Positions 31,048 to 38,433 of a stretch of 64,000 nucleotides of DNA are shown here, in pieces. The notes under the pieces are model-generated. The model was given only the letters and a program-made list of their open reading frames with translations, made no database searches and had not been told where the DNA came from. How positions within the stretch are numbered: the first letter of the stretch is position 1; each line of letters starts with the position of its first letter. Source of the stretch: Pseudomonas sp. P818 (GTDB taxonomy: Bacteria > Pseudomonadota > Gammaproteobacteria > Pseudomonadales > Pseudomonadaceae); contig NZ_ATKM01000005.1 of assembly GCF_000418555.1 (NCBI RefSeq), forward strand, positions 620,001 through 684,000, read 5' to 3'. The position numbers and the translations under genes were made by a program.

Positions 31048-31163
31048 TCACCTCGCCCCTCCGGGGAGAGGGTTAGGGAGAGGGGGACTGAGGGGAAACT
31101 GGCGTTTTTGCAGCGTTCCAGCCCTCTCCCCCAGCCCCTCTCCCATGAATGGGAGAGGGGAGC
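31048..31163. mobile_element. Miniature inverted-repeat element (non-coding)
   Basis: About 115 bases built from purine/pyrimidine-rich arms: GGGGAGAGGG plus related runs at about 31063-31086 are complementary to CCCTCTCCCC-type runs at 31122-31144, and a perfect 12-base-arm palindrome (CCCCTCTCCCAT/ATGGGAGAGGGG) lies at 31135-31160. CCCTCTCCC-type dispersed repeats occur in many beta- and gammaproteobacteria. No open reading frame of worth. It lies between flanking 20-base direct repeats (30987-31006, 31182-31201). Confidence 0.65.
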
Positions 31164-31181
31164 TAAGCGCGCGCTGCCTGA

Positions 31182-31201
31182 AATGAAAAGCCCCGGTCGA
31201 A
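31182..31201 (+). repeat. 20-base direct repeat, right copy
   Basis: Identical to 30987-31006. It contains the left arm of the ampG-side terminator. Confidence 0.85.
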
Positions 31202-31213
31202 CCGGGGCTTTTT
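31185..31213. terminator. Bidirectional terminator between mscS-like gene and ampG
   Basis: AAAAGCCCCGGT pairs with ACCGGGGCTTTT around a TCGA centre, with A-run on one side and T-run on the other, so it can act for both convergent transcripts. It ends 12 bases before the ampG stop. Confidence 0.92.
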
Positions 31214-31225
31214 GTTGCCTGACAA

Positions 31226-33022
31226 TCAGGCTTTCTCGACTGCCGGTGGCGCCGTTTCGGGCGCCGCCTGGAGTTTGTCGCGGCGCCACTGGATGACGAT
31301 CAGCAGCAGTGTCGGAATGCCCATCAGCGCTGTGGCGAGGAAGAAGTGGGCATAGCCCAGGCTTTCCACCATCACCCCGGAATAGCCGCCGATCAGGCGC
31401 GGCAGCAGCAACATGATGGAACTGAGCAGGGCGTATTGGGTGGCCGAGAACTTCAGGTTGGTCAGGCTCGACAGATAGGCGACGAACGCCGAGGTGGCCA
31501 GGCCGGCGCTGAAGTTGTCACAACTGATGGTGACGACCAGCATGTTCAGGTGCGGGCCCATGCCCACCAGCAGCATGAACAGCAGGTTGGTCGCCGCCGA
31601 TGCGGCTGCGCCGATCAGCAGGATCGGCATGATGCCGAAGCGTACGATCAGCAGGCCGCCGACACCTGCGCCGAGCAGGGTCATCACCAGGCCGAAGACC
31701 TTGCTGACGCTGGCGATCTGCTCCTTGGTGAAGCCCTGATCGATATAGAACACGTTGGCCATCACGCCCATCACCGTATCGGACAGGCGATAGGTGGCGA
31801 TCAGGCTCAGCAGGAGCAGCGCCTGCCAGCGATAGCGCACGATGAAGTCGTTGATCGGTGTCAGCACCGGGGCCATGCCACCCCAGAACAGGCTGGAGAT
31901 CGACAGGCCGGTGAGCAGGGTATAGAGCAGCGCGCGCAGGAAGGCGCGGTCGTAGTACAGCAGGTCCTGCAGGCTCATCTGGCCGTGGAACAGCAACATC
32001 AGGTCACTTTCATAGAACTGGGTGACCATGGCCGGGATGGAAATCAGCAGGATGATCAGCAGCAGCACCGAAAGCAGCTGGTGGAAGAATCCGTATCGCG
32101 CCGCGGCGGTTTTCAGCACCGGTGCCAGCCCGCCCCAGAACAGACCGGACGCGCACACACAGGCCAGAGCGCTGTAGAGCATGGCGCGCAGGAAGGCGCG
32201 GTCGTTGTAGAGCAGCTCCTGCATGCTGACATCGCCGAGCAGCATGGGTACCAGGTCGCTTTGGTAGAACTGAATGAACATGGTGGGCACGGCGATGATC
32301 AGTACGATCACCGCGCAGATCGCCAGCAACTGGTGAAAGAAACCGTGCTTGGGCGGCGCGACATGGATATGTGGCGGGGCGGGCGGCTCGCGCATCCAGA
32401 TGGAAGTGAGCAGCCCTGGCAGCATGAGCAGGGCAAAGACCAGGTAAGTGCCGGTCCAGGCGCTGAACTGGTAGTCCTTGGCGGTCGAGCCGAAGCCTTC
32501 GGCGAAGTACAGCGCACCGGCGGTGGCCAGCAGCGCAGCGACCCGATAGCCGGTCATGTAGGCAGCGGCCAGCGCGGCCTGATGCTCGTCGCCGAGAATT
32601 TCCAGGCGGTAGGCGTCGACGGCGATGTCCTGGGTGGCCGAGGCGAAAGCAACCAGCACGGCCAGGGCGATCAGCGAGGCCAGGTGCGTTTGCGGATCGA
32701 AGTTGGCCATGCCGATCAGGCCGATGGCGACCAGCCCCTGTGACAGTACCAGCCAGGAACGGCGACGGCCGAGCTTGCCGAGCAGCGGCAGACGCCATTG
32801 GTCGAGCATTGGCGCCCACACCCATTTGAAGGCATAGGCCAGGCCGATGAGGCTGGCGAAACCGATGGTCTCGCGTGCCACACCGGCTTCACGCAGCCAT
32901 ACCGAGAGGGTCGAGAACACCAGCATGTAGGGCAGGCCGGCGGCGAAGCCGAGAAGCAGCAGAGCCAGTGTGGCGGGGTTGGCATAGGTCGCGAGGGCTT
33001 CTCGCCAGGATTTGCGTGGCAT
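31226..33022 (-). CDS. ampG: Muropeptide permease AmpG
   Basis: A 598-residue major-facilitator transporter with more than 14 hydrophobic segments that brings GlcNAc-anhydroMurNAc peptides from the periplasm into the cytoplasm for recycling; in Pseudomonas this supplies the signal for AmpR-controlled beta-lactamase. The N-terminus LLLLGFAAGLPYMLVFSTLSVWL and ATQDIAVDAYRLEIL are typical. Residues 227-310 and 311-394 are a tandem duplication with period 84: both begin GFFHQLL and both hold DRAFLRA, LFWGG and APVL (about 44 of the first 77 positions identical by eye). As I recall, P. aeruginosa AmpG is about 100 residues longer than that of E. coli, so this may be genus-wide. Confidence 0.95.
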   Translation of the reverse strand: MPRKSWREALATYANPATLALLLLGFAAGLPYMLVFSTLSVWLREAGVARETIGFASLIGLAYAFKWVWAPMLDQWRLPLLGKLGRRRSWLVLSQGLVAIGLIGMANFDPQTHLASLIALAVLVAFASATQDIAVDAYRLEILGDEHQAALAAAYMTGYRVAALLATAGALYFAEGFGSTAKDYQFSAWTGTYLVFALLMLPGLLTSIWMREPPAPPHIHVAPPKHGFFHQLLAICAVIVLIIAVPTMFIQFYQSDLVPMLLGDVSMQELLYNDRAFLRAMLYSALACVCASGLFWGGLAPVLKTAAARYGFFHQLLSVLLLIILLISIPAMVTQFYESDLMLLFHGQMSLQDLLYYDRAFLRALLYTLLTGLSISSLFWGGMAPVLTPINDFIVRYRWQALLLLSLIATYRLSDTVMGVMANVFYIDQGFTKEQIASVSKVFGLVMTLLGAGVGGLLIVRFGIMPILLIGAAASAATNLLFMLLVGMGPHLNMLVVTISCDNFSAGLATSAFVAYLSSLTNLKFSATQYALLSSIMLLLPRLIGGYSGVMVESLGYAHFFLATALMGIPTLLLIVIQWRRDKLQAAPETAPPAVEKA

Positions 33023-33064
33023 CAGGCTCGAATCTGGGCAGGGGGAGTCTTGGTAGGGCGCACT

Positions 33065-33439
33065 CTAACTGCAGTGCTCCATCGGGCGCCAGCCGTGACG
33101 ACGCATATCCACACGTTCGTTCAGTATGCTGATGCCTTCTGCGCGCAGGCGCGCCCGTTGTTCATTACCAGAGGGGCTCCCCGCGGCCAGGCTCAGGCGC
33201 CCGCCAGCGGCGATCACGCGATGCCAGGGCAAGGTGGTGCCGTCGGGCAACTGGCTCAGGGTGCGGCCGACCCAGCGGGCGGCGCGGCCGAGGCCGGCCA
33301 GTTGGGCCAGCTCGCCATAGCTGACGACCTTGCCGGCTGGTACCTGCGCCAATACCAGATACAGCGCTTCGCGGCGTGCCTCTGCGCTTGCCGGTGGCGA
33401 TGCCGGCCATGCAGACTCTGGCGGTTTCGTCTTGCCCAT
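33065..33439 (-). CDS. Alkyltransferase-like protein (Atl, O6-alkylguanine recognition)
   Basis: A 124-residue protein of the MGMT C-terminal domain family: ALYLVLAQVPAGKVVSYGELAQLAGLGRAARWVGRTL, then TTLPWHRV, then a short tail. The active-site PCHR of true methyltransferases is replaced by PWHR, so it cannot accept the alkyl group; this is the hallmark of ATL proteins, which flip O6-alkylguanine and hand it to nucleotide excision repair. The ATG at 33439 gives the family length; the frame runs on to 33889 inside the opposite gene as shadow. It diverges from the DUF481 gene with only 16 bases between starts. Confidence 0.9.
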   Translation of the reverse strand: MGKTKPPESAWPASPPASAEARREALYLVLAQVPAGKVVSYGELAQLAGLGRAARWVGRTLSQLPDGTTLPWHRVIAAGGRLSLAAGSPSGNEQRARLRAEGISILNERVDMRRHGWRPMEHCS

Positions 33440-33455
33440 AGGGTTGATCCTTATC

Positions 33456-34448
33456 ATGCGCGTACTGGTCGCCTTGTTCCTTCTTGTACTGGCAGCTCCG
33501 CTTTGGGCCGATACCGTCTGGCTGAATAACGGTGATCGTCTAAGCGGTGAGATCATCCTGCTCGATGGCGGCAAGCTGGCGCTCAAGACCAAATATGCCG
33601 GCCAGGTACTGATCGACTGGAAGGATATCGATACCCTCAGTTCGGACAAGCCCCTGCTGGTGCGGCGCAGCGGTTTCGACAACGAACGCAGCGAAAGGTT
33701 GGCCGCGGCCGGCGCGGGCATGGTGCGGGTGCAGGGCGAGCGCGAGTACACCCTGCCGCTGGCGCAGATCAAACGCCTGGTGCCACCGCGGCCGCTGCTG
33801 GAGGATCGGCTCTGGGAGGGCAACCTGGACGCCAAGCTGGACATGAAGCGCAACCAGAACGATGTCGACGAGTGGAAGCTCAAGGGCAATACCCGCGTCG
33901 AGCACGGGCGCTGGCGTCATGTACTCAGTGGTGAGCTGGAACGTGAAACCAAGAACGACAGAAAGGTCGAGGACAACTGGGAGCTGGAATACGACCTTGA
34001 CCGTTTTTTTTCCGAGCACTGGTTCTGGCGAACAGGGGTGAAGCAGGTCGAGGATGAATTCGAGGCGATCGATCGTCAGCGCATCGTTGGCACTGGCCCC
34101 GGTTATCGCTTCTGGGACGACGAGCTGGGGCGCTTCGATCTGATCGGTCAGTTCAACCGTGTGCGCCTGGAGTCGGACGTCGCCGATCTGGCGTTTAATA
34201 CCACCTCGCTGGAGCTGGACTACAAGCGCCTGCTATGGGGTACACGGCTGGAGTTCTATGCCAACGCCGAACTGCAGATTCCCCATATCGACCAGATCGA
34301 CTACGTGCTCGATAGCGAGATGGGGCTGCGCTATCGCCTCAATCAGTGGGCGCGCCTGTCTTTGCTTTACGAGCTGGATCAGTTGCGCGCCCAGGGGCAG
34401 GCGGTGTCGGATCGGCATTATCTGATCGGTGTCGGTGTAGGGTGGTGA
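33456..34448 (+). CDS. DUF481 family outer-membrane-type protein (first paralogue)
   Basis: A 330-residue exported protein. Signal peptide at residues 1-18 (cut after LWA). The mature N-terminus DTVWLNNGDRLSGEI begins a small beta domain (about 20-110), followed by a DUF481 region predicted to form a beta barrel, with alternating charged/aromatic strands and GTGPGYRFWDDELG near residue 210, ending in GVGVGW (C-terminal aromatic, as in barrel proteins). Function unknown; the neighbouring gene is a diverged copy. The ATG at 33456 lies at the signal peptide; upstream frame overlaps the divergent ATL gene and was rejected. Confidence 0.85.
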   Translation: MRVLVALFLLVLAAPLWADTVWLNNGDRLSGEIILLDGGKLALKTKYAGQVLIDWKDIDTLSSDKPLLVRRSGFDNERSERLAAAGAGMVRVQGEREYTLPLAQIKRLVPPRPLLEDRLWEGNLDAKLDMKRNQNDVDEWKLKGNTRVEHGRWRHVLSGELERETKNDRKVEDNWELEYDLDRFFSEHWFWRTGVKQVEDEFEAIDRQRIVGTGPGYRFWDDELGRFDLIGQFNRVRLESDVADLAFNTTSLELDYKRLLWGTRLEFYANAELQIPHIDQIDYVLDSEMGLRYRLNQWARLSLLYELDQLRAQGQAVSDRHYLIGVGVGW

Positions 34449-34459
34449 GCTGTTAGAGC

Positions 34460-34503
34460 GCCGCCCAGCGGATCGCCGCCCGGCGGAGGTGCCGCCCAGC
34501 GGA
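34460..34503 (+). repeat. Three tandem copies of a 13-base motif
   Basis: GCCGCCCAGCGGA at 34460-34472, GCCGCCCGGCGGA at 34475-34487 and GCCGCCCAGCGGA at 34491-34503. Each copy can fold as a small CCGC/GCGG hairpin. They lie directly after the first DUF481 gene. Confidence 0.8.
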
Positions 34504-34539
34504 AATTGCTGAACTCCGTGCCAGGCTGTCGGTCAGCTC

Positions 34540-34567
34540 TTGCTCTAGTGTCGGGCTTGCGCATAAT
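34540..34567 (+). promoter_or_regulatory. Candidate sigma70 promoter for second DUF481 gene
   Basis: TTGCTC (34540-34545) and CATAAT (34562-34567) with a 16-base spacer, 37 bases ahead of the start codon. The -10 matches five of six positions. It suggests that the two DUF481 genes can be expressed separately. Confidence 0.55.
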
Positions 34568-34604
34568 GCCCGGTTTTTCGACCACCAGAGCCGTACTGAC
34601 TGCC

Positions 34605-35618
34605 ATGTTGCGTTCAACATCCCTCTCGCTGCTCGGTCTGAGCCTTGCCGCGCTCAGCTCCGCCACTTTCGCCGACACCGTCTGGCTGACCAACGGTGAT
34701 CGCCTGACCGGAACCATTCGCTTCTTCGACGGCAGCAAGCTGCTGCTGGAAACCGACTATGGCGGCTCCATTCCGCTGAGCTGGAAGAAGATCGCTACCC
34801 TCGAGAGTGACCATGAGCTGCTGGTCAAGCTCGGCCCCATCGATGGTGAGCGCGCCAAATCGTTGCTGGCCGCAGAGCCTGGCAAGGTGACCCTGGCCAA
34901 TGGCGATTCGCCCAAGACCGTCGAGTTGGCGCAGATCGAGCAGATCATGAAGCCCAAGCCGCTGGTGGAGGACTTCACCTGGAAGGGCAACGTCGATCTG
35001 GCCCTGGACTACAAGCGCGGCGAGCGTGATTCCGACGACTACGATGTGGACGTGAAGACCCAGGCGCGTCATGGTCTGTGGCGGCACAACGCGCAGGCCG
35101 ATTACAACCGCGAGCTGAAAAACGACGTGGTGAGCACGGACAACTGGAGCGCCGAGTACGCACTCGACCGCTTCCTCACGGAAAAATGGTTCTGGCAGGG
35201 TCGCTTCGAGTACAAGCGCGATCGCATCGAAGAGGTCGAACGCCAGCGTACCCTGGGTACCGGTCCGGGTTACCAGTTCTGGGATGACGAGCTGGGCGCA
35301 TTCTCCATCGCCACTCTGGCCAACCGCAGCGATTACCGCTACAGCGATGGCGAACAGGATCGCTTCTATGCGCTGAGCGTGAAGTGGGATTACAACCGCT
35401 ACTTGATCGGCAAGACCGTGGAGTTGTTCACCACTGGTGAGGTCGGTAAGCCGCTCGAAGGCGTAGCCGACTACAGCCTGGATGCCGAAGTGGGCCTGCG
35501 CTACAAGGTGACCGACTGGGCTTCGCTGAACATGAAGGCCGAGAAGGATATGGTCAGCGGCGCCGAAGGTGATCTGAATGAAACCCGCTACACCCTGGGC
35601 TTCGGCGTGGGCTGGTAA
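34605..35618 (+). CDS. DUF481 family outer-membrane-type protein (second paralogue)
   Basis: A 337-residue exported protein with a signal peptide (residues 1-23, cut after TFA) and a mature start DTVWLTNGDRLTGTI that closely mirrors the first paralogue (same DTVWL-NGDRL-G pattern). The body shares LVEDFTWKGN, YDLDRF-like YALDRFLTEKWFW and GTGPGYQFWDDELG with its neighbour and ends GFGVGW. Probably a periplasmic/outer-membrane beta-barrel; no function known. An ATG 39 bases earlier (34566) overlaps the -10 box and was rejected. It converges on uraA at a shared terminator. Confidence 0.85.
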   Translation: MLRSTSLSLLGLSLAALSSATFADTVWLTNGDRLTGTIRFFDGSKLLLETDYGGSIPLSWKKIATLESDHELLVKLGPIDGERAKSLLAAEPGKVTLANGDSPKTVELAQIEQIMKPKPLVEDFTWKGNVDLALDYKRGERDSDDYDVDVKTQARHGLWRHNAQADYNRELKNDVVSTDNWSAEYALDRFLTEKWFWQGRFEYKRDRIEEVERQRTLGTGPGYQFWDDELGAFSIATLANRSDYRYSDGEQDRFYALSVKWDYNRYLIGKTVELFTTGEVGKPLEGVADYSLDAEVGLRYKVTDWASLNMKAEKDMVSGAEGDLNETRYTLGFGVGW

Positions 35619-35640
35619 ACCCCTGCGCTGTTGTCGATAC

Positions 35641-35672
35641 AAAAAGCCCGCGATCGACGCGGGCTTTTTTTT
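35641..35672. terminator. Bidirectional terminator, DUF481 / uraA
   Basis: AAAAAGCCCGCG-type stem pairs with CGCGGGCTTTTTT around ATCGA, followed by T-run; the mirror side has an A-run. It lies 22 bases after the DUF481 stop and 11 bases before the uraA stop on the other strand. Confidence 0.92.
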
Positions 35673-35683
35673 GGGCGAGTGAA

Positions 35684-36946
35684 TCAGGCCTCTTCAACGT
35701 CCCGCTTGCGCCAGCCGGCGCCGCCCGGCAGCACCAGATTGAGCAGCAGGGCGCTGATCGCGCACAGGGAAATCCCCGACAGGGCGAATTCCTTGCCACC
35801 GATGACCATGCCGCCGATGCCGAATACCAAGGTCACCGACACGATGATCAGGTTCCGCGCTTCGGACAGGTCGACCTGATGGCGAATCAGGGTGTTGAGG
35901 CCGACTACGGCGATGGAGCCGAACAGCAGGCAGAGAATGCCGCCCATCACCGGCACCGGGATGCTTTGCAGAGCCACGCCGAATTTGCCGATGAAGGCCA
36001 GGGCGATGGCGAATACCGCAGCCCAAGTCATGATCTTCGGATTGTAGCTCTTGGTCAGCATCACTGCGCCGGTCACTTCAGCATAAGTGGTGTTGGGCGG
36101 TCCGCCGAACAGGCCGGCTGCCGAGGTGGCCAGTCCGTCGCCGAGCAGGGTGCGGTGCAGGCCCGGCTGCTTGACGAAGTTCTTGCCGGTGACGTTGCCG
36201 ATCGCCACCACGCCGCCGATATGCTCGATGGCCGGGGCCAGGGCCACGGGTACCATGTACAGGATGGCGCCCCAATGCAGTTCCGGTGCGATGAAGTTGG
36301 GCACGGCGAGCCAGGAGGCCTGGCTCACGGCGCTGGTGTCGATCACCCCGAGCACGGCGGCGATGGCGCAGCCCACCGCGATGCCGGCGAGGATCGGCAC
36401 CAGACGGAAGATGCCACGGCCCAGCACGGCCACCAGCAGGGTGGTGATCAGCGCCGGCATCGAGATCATCATCGCGGTGCCGTAGGGCACCAGCTCGATG
36501 CTGCCGTCACCGGCCTTGCCCATGGCCATGTTCACTGCGACCGGCGACAGCGCCAGGCCGATGGAAATGATCACCGGCGCGATCACCACCGGCGGCAGCA
36601 GGCGGTCGATGAAGTTGGGGCCGCGCAGTTTGACCAGTAGCGAAAGCAGGATGTAGACCAGGCCGGCAGCGATCACGCCACCCATCACCGCGGGCAGGCC
36701 GAATTCGCCCTTGGCGGCCAGGATCGGCGCGATGAAGGCGAAGCTGGAGGCCAGGAACACCGGAACCTGGCGCTTGGTTACCAGTTGGAACAGCAGGGTA
36801 CCGATACCGGCGGTGAACAGCGCGACGTTGGGGTCCATGCCGGTGATCAGCGGCATCAGCACCAGGGCGCCGAAGGCCACGAACAGCATTTGTGCGCCGG
36901 AGATGCCCTGGCGCCACAGCGGGTCGTTGAATTCCGACTGCGACAT
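35684..36946 (-). CDS. uraA: Uracil permease UraA (NCS2 family)
   Basis: A 420-residue inner-membrane transporter with about 12-14 hydrophobic segments of the nucleobase:cation symporter-2 family. Family features include GSG-like PALITTLLVAVLGRG, the PVALAPAIEHIGGVVAIGNVTG segment holding the substrate-binding glutamate and histidine, and GLFGGPPNTTYAEVTG in the second half. It carries uracil into the cell. The gene starts one base after the upp stop, so uptake and conversion to UMP are co-expressed. The ATG at 36946 is chosen; the frame is open further only within upp. Corresponds to PA4647. Confidence 0.95.
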   Translation of the reverse strand: MSQSEFNDPLWRQGISGAQMLFVAFGALVLMPLITGMDPNVALFTAGIGTLLFQLVTKRQVPVFLASSFAFIAPILAAKGEFGLPAVMGGVIAAGLVYILLSLLVKLRGPNFIDRLLPPVVIAPVIISIGLALSPVAVNMAMGKAGDGSIELVPYGTAMMISMPALITTLLVAVLGRGIFRLVPILAGIAVGCAIAAVLGVIDTSAVSQASWLAVPNFIAPELHWGAILYMVPVALAPAIEHIGGVVAIGNVTGKNFVKQPGLHRTLLGDGLATSAAGLFGGPPNTTYAEVTGAVMLTKSYNPKIMTWAAVFAIALAFIGKFGVALQSIPVPVMGGILCLLFGSIAVVGLNTLIRHQVDLSEARNLIIVSVTLVFGIGGMVIGGKEFALSGISLCAISALLLNLVLPGGAGWRKRDVEEA

Positions 36947-36947
36947 G

Positions 36948-37586
36948 TCAGGCGTCCTTCTGCTTGGTGCCGAAGATCTTGTCGCCGGCATCACCCAGGC
37001 CCGGAATGATGTAGCCGTGTTCGTTCAGACGCTGATCGATGGAGGCGGTGAAGATGGTCACGTCCGGATGGGCCTGCTCGACCGCCTTGATGCCCTCGGG
37101 CGCGGCGACCAGCACCATGGCACGAATGTCCTTGCAGCCGGCCTTCTTCAGCAGGTCGATGGTGGCGACCATCGAGCCGCCGGTGGCCAGCATCGGGTCG
37201 ATGATCAGTGCCAGGCGCGAGTCGATTTCCGGCGCGAGCTTCTCCAGATAGGTGTGCGCTTCGAGGGTCTCCTCATTGCGCGCCACGCCCACGGCGCTGA
37301 CCTTGGCACCCGGGATCAGGCTGAGCACGCCGTCGAGCATACCGATGCCGGCACGCAGGATGGGCACCACGGTGATCTTCTTGCCGGCGATCTTCTCCAC
37401 CTGCACGGTGCCCGCCCAACCCTCGATGTCGTAGGCTTCCAGCGGCAGGTCGTTGGTGGCCTCATACGTCAGCAGGGCGCCCACTTCCTGGGCCAGCTCA
37501 CGGAAATTCTTGGTGCTGATATCGGCGCGGCGCATCAGGCCGATCTTGTGACGGATCAGCGGGTGGCGGATCTCGCGAGTGGGCAT
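36948..37586 (-). CDS. upp: Uracil phosphoribosyltransferase Upp
   Basis: A 212-residue cytoplasmic enzyme that converts uracil and PRPP to UMP (pyrimidine salvage). [13 protein letters not shown] at the N-terminus, [12 protein letters not shown] in the middle, the PRPP loop [10 protein letters not shown] and the C-terminal [12 protein letters not shown] (uracil-binding) are present. Downstream uraA follows after one base. The ATG at 37586 gives standard size; the upstream open frame is not supported. Corresponds to PA4646. Confidence 0.97.
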   Translation of the reverse strand: MPTREIRHPLIRHKIGLMRRADISTKNFRELAQEVGALLTYEATNDLPLEAYDIEGWAGTVQVEKIAGKKITVVPILRAGIGMLDGVLSLIPGAKVSAVGVARNEETLEAHTYLEKLAPEIDSRLALIIDPMLATGGSMVATIDLLKKAGCKDIRAMVLVAAPEGIKAVEQAHPDVTIFTASIDQRLNEHGYIIPGLGDAGDKIFGTKQKDA

Positions 37587-37633
37587 GGGCTGGGATCTCC
37601 AACGGGGCTCTGGGAAAAATCGCGTTAGATTAA

Positions 37634-37649
37634 AGCATTGCTCATGCCA
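37634..37649 (-). promoter_or_regulatory. Candidate sigma54 (-24/-12) promoter for upp-uraA
   Basis: On the minus strand TGGCATGAGCAATGCT fits the RpoN pattern TGGCAC-N5-TTGCW at all but two defined positions, with GG and GC separated by 10 bases. Transcription would begin near 37624, about 38 bases ahead of the upp start. Inference from pattern only. Confidence 0.4.
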
Positions 37650-37657
37650 AGTGGTGG

Positions 37658-37673
37658 GTGACTGATGAGTCAC
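37658..37673. promoter_or_regulatory. Perfect inverted repeat upstream of upp
   Basis: GTGACT and AGTCAC around GATG, eight bases upstream of the sigma54-like site. Operator-like in form; no regulator recognised. Confidence 0.4.
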
Positions 37674-37824
37674 GATGTCCTGCTGCGTGAATCGGCTACG
37701 CTGGTCTGTCGATACTTGGCAAGCGTTGTCAGGGTCTGTACCTTTGCGCGCTTTTATTTGACGAGTCGATCAGTTTTCAAGCTGTTCGCCTGCATCCATC
37801 AGTCTGATCAAGAGAGAGCCTCAC

Positions 37825-38382
37825 ATGTCCGCCGATCTCGTGCACATTCGCCAAGTCATGGCGGAAGCCGACTGCCTGTACACCGAAGCCGAGGTGGAAG
37901 CGGCCATCGACAAGGTCGCCAGCCAAATCAATGCCGAGCTGGCCGAGCGCAATCCGGTGGTGTTCTGCGTGATGAACGGCGGCCTGATCTTTTCCGGCAA
38001 GCTGCTGACCAAGCTGAATTTCCCGCTGGAGGCGTCCTACCTGCACGCCACCCGTTATCGCAACGAAACCAGCGGTGGCGAACTGTTCTGGAAGGCCAAG
38101 CCGGAAGTTTCCTTCATCGACCGCGACGTGCTGATTATCGATGACATCCTCGACGAGGGGCATACCCTCGGTGCGATCATCGATTTCTGCCGCCATGCCG
38201 GCGCGCGCGCCGTGCACACCGCGGTGCTGATCGACAAGGAGCACGACCGCAAGGCGCGCCCTGACCTGAAGGCCAATTATGTAGGTCTGCCGTGCATCGA
38301 TCGCTACATCTTCGGCTATGGCATGGACTACAAGGGCTACTGGCGTAACGCCGCCGGTATCTTTGCGGTCAAGGGCCTGTAA
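37825..38382 (+). CDS. hpt: Hypoxanthine-guanine phosphoribosyltransferase
   Basis: A 185-residue purine-salvage enzyme making IMP or GMP from the base and PRPP. VVFCVMNGGLIFSGKL opens the fold; the PRPP loop is LIIDDILDEGHTLGA, and GYGMDYKGYWRN near the C-terminus is the purine-binding part. The N-terminal start MSADLVHIRQVM and AAGAGAGAGCC spacing support the ATG. Corresponds to PA4645. It is divergent from upp with 238 bases between starts. Confidence 0.95.
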   Translation: MSADLVHIRQVMAEADCLYTEAEVEAAIDKVASQINAELAERNPVVFCVMNGGLIFSGKLLTKLNFPLEASYLHATRYRNETSGGELFWKAKPEVSFIDRDVLIIDDILDEGHTLGAIIDFCRHAGARAVHTAVLIDKEHDRKARPDLKANYVGLPCIDRYIFGYGMDYKGYWRNAAGIFAVKGL

Positions 38383-38433
38383 GCCTCTCTACGTCGCAGG
38401 AGCGATACGCGATAGGGGCGCCGAGCGCACCGG

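Noticed and set aside
31033..31296. An 87-codon frame across the repeat element next to ampG.
   Set aside because: It consists of the inverted-repeat element, the terminator and the end of ampG; no ribosome-binding site.
31226..33022. AmpG duplication as an assembly artefact.
   Set aside because: The two units are only about 57% identical in protein and their DNA differs throughout, so it is a real old duplication rather than an assembly error.
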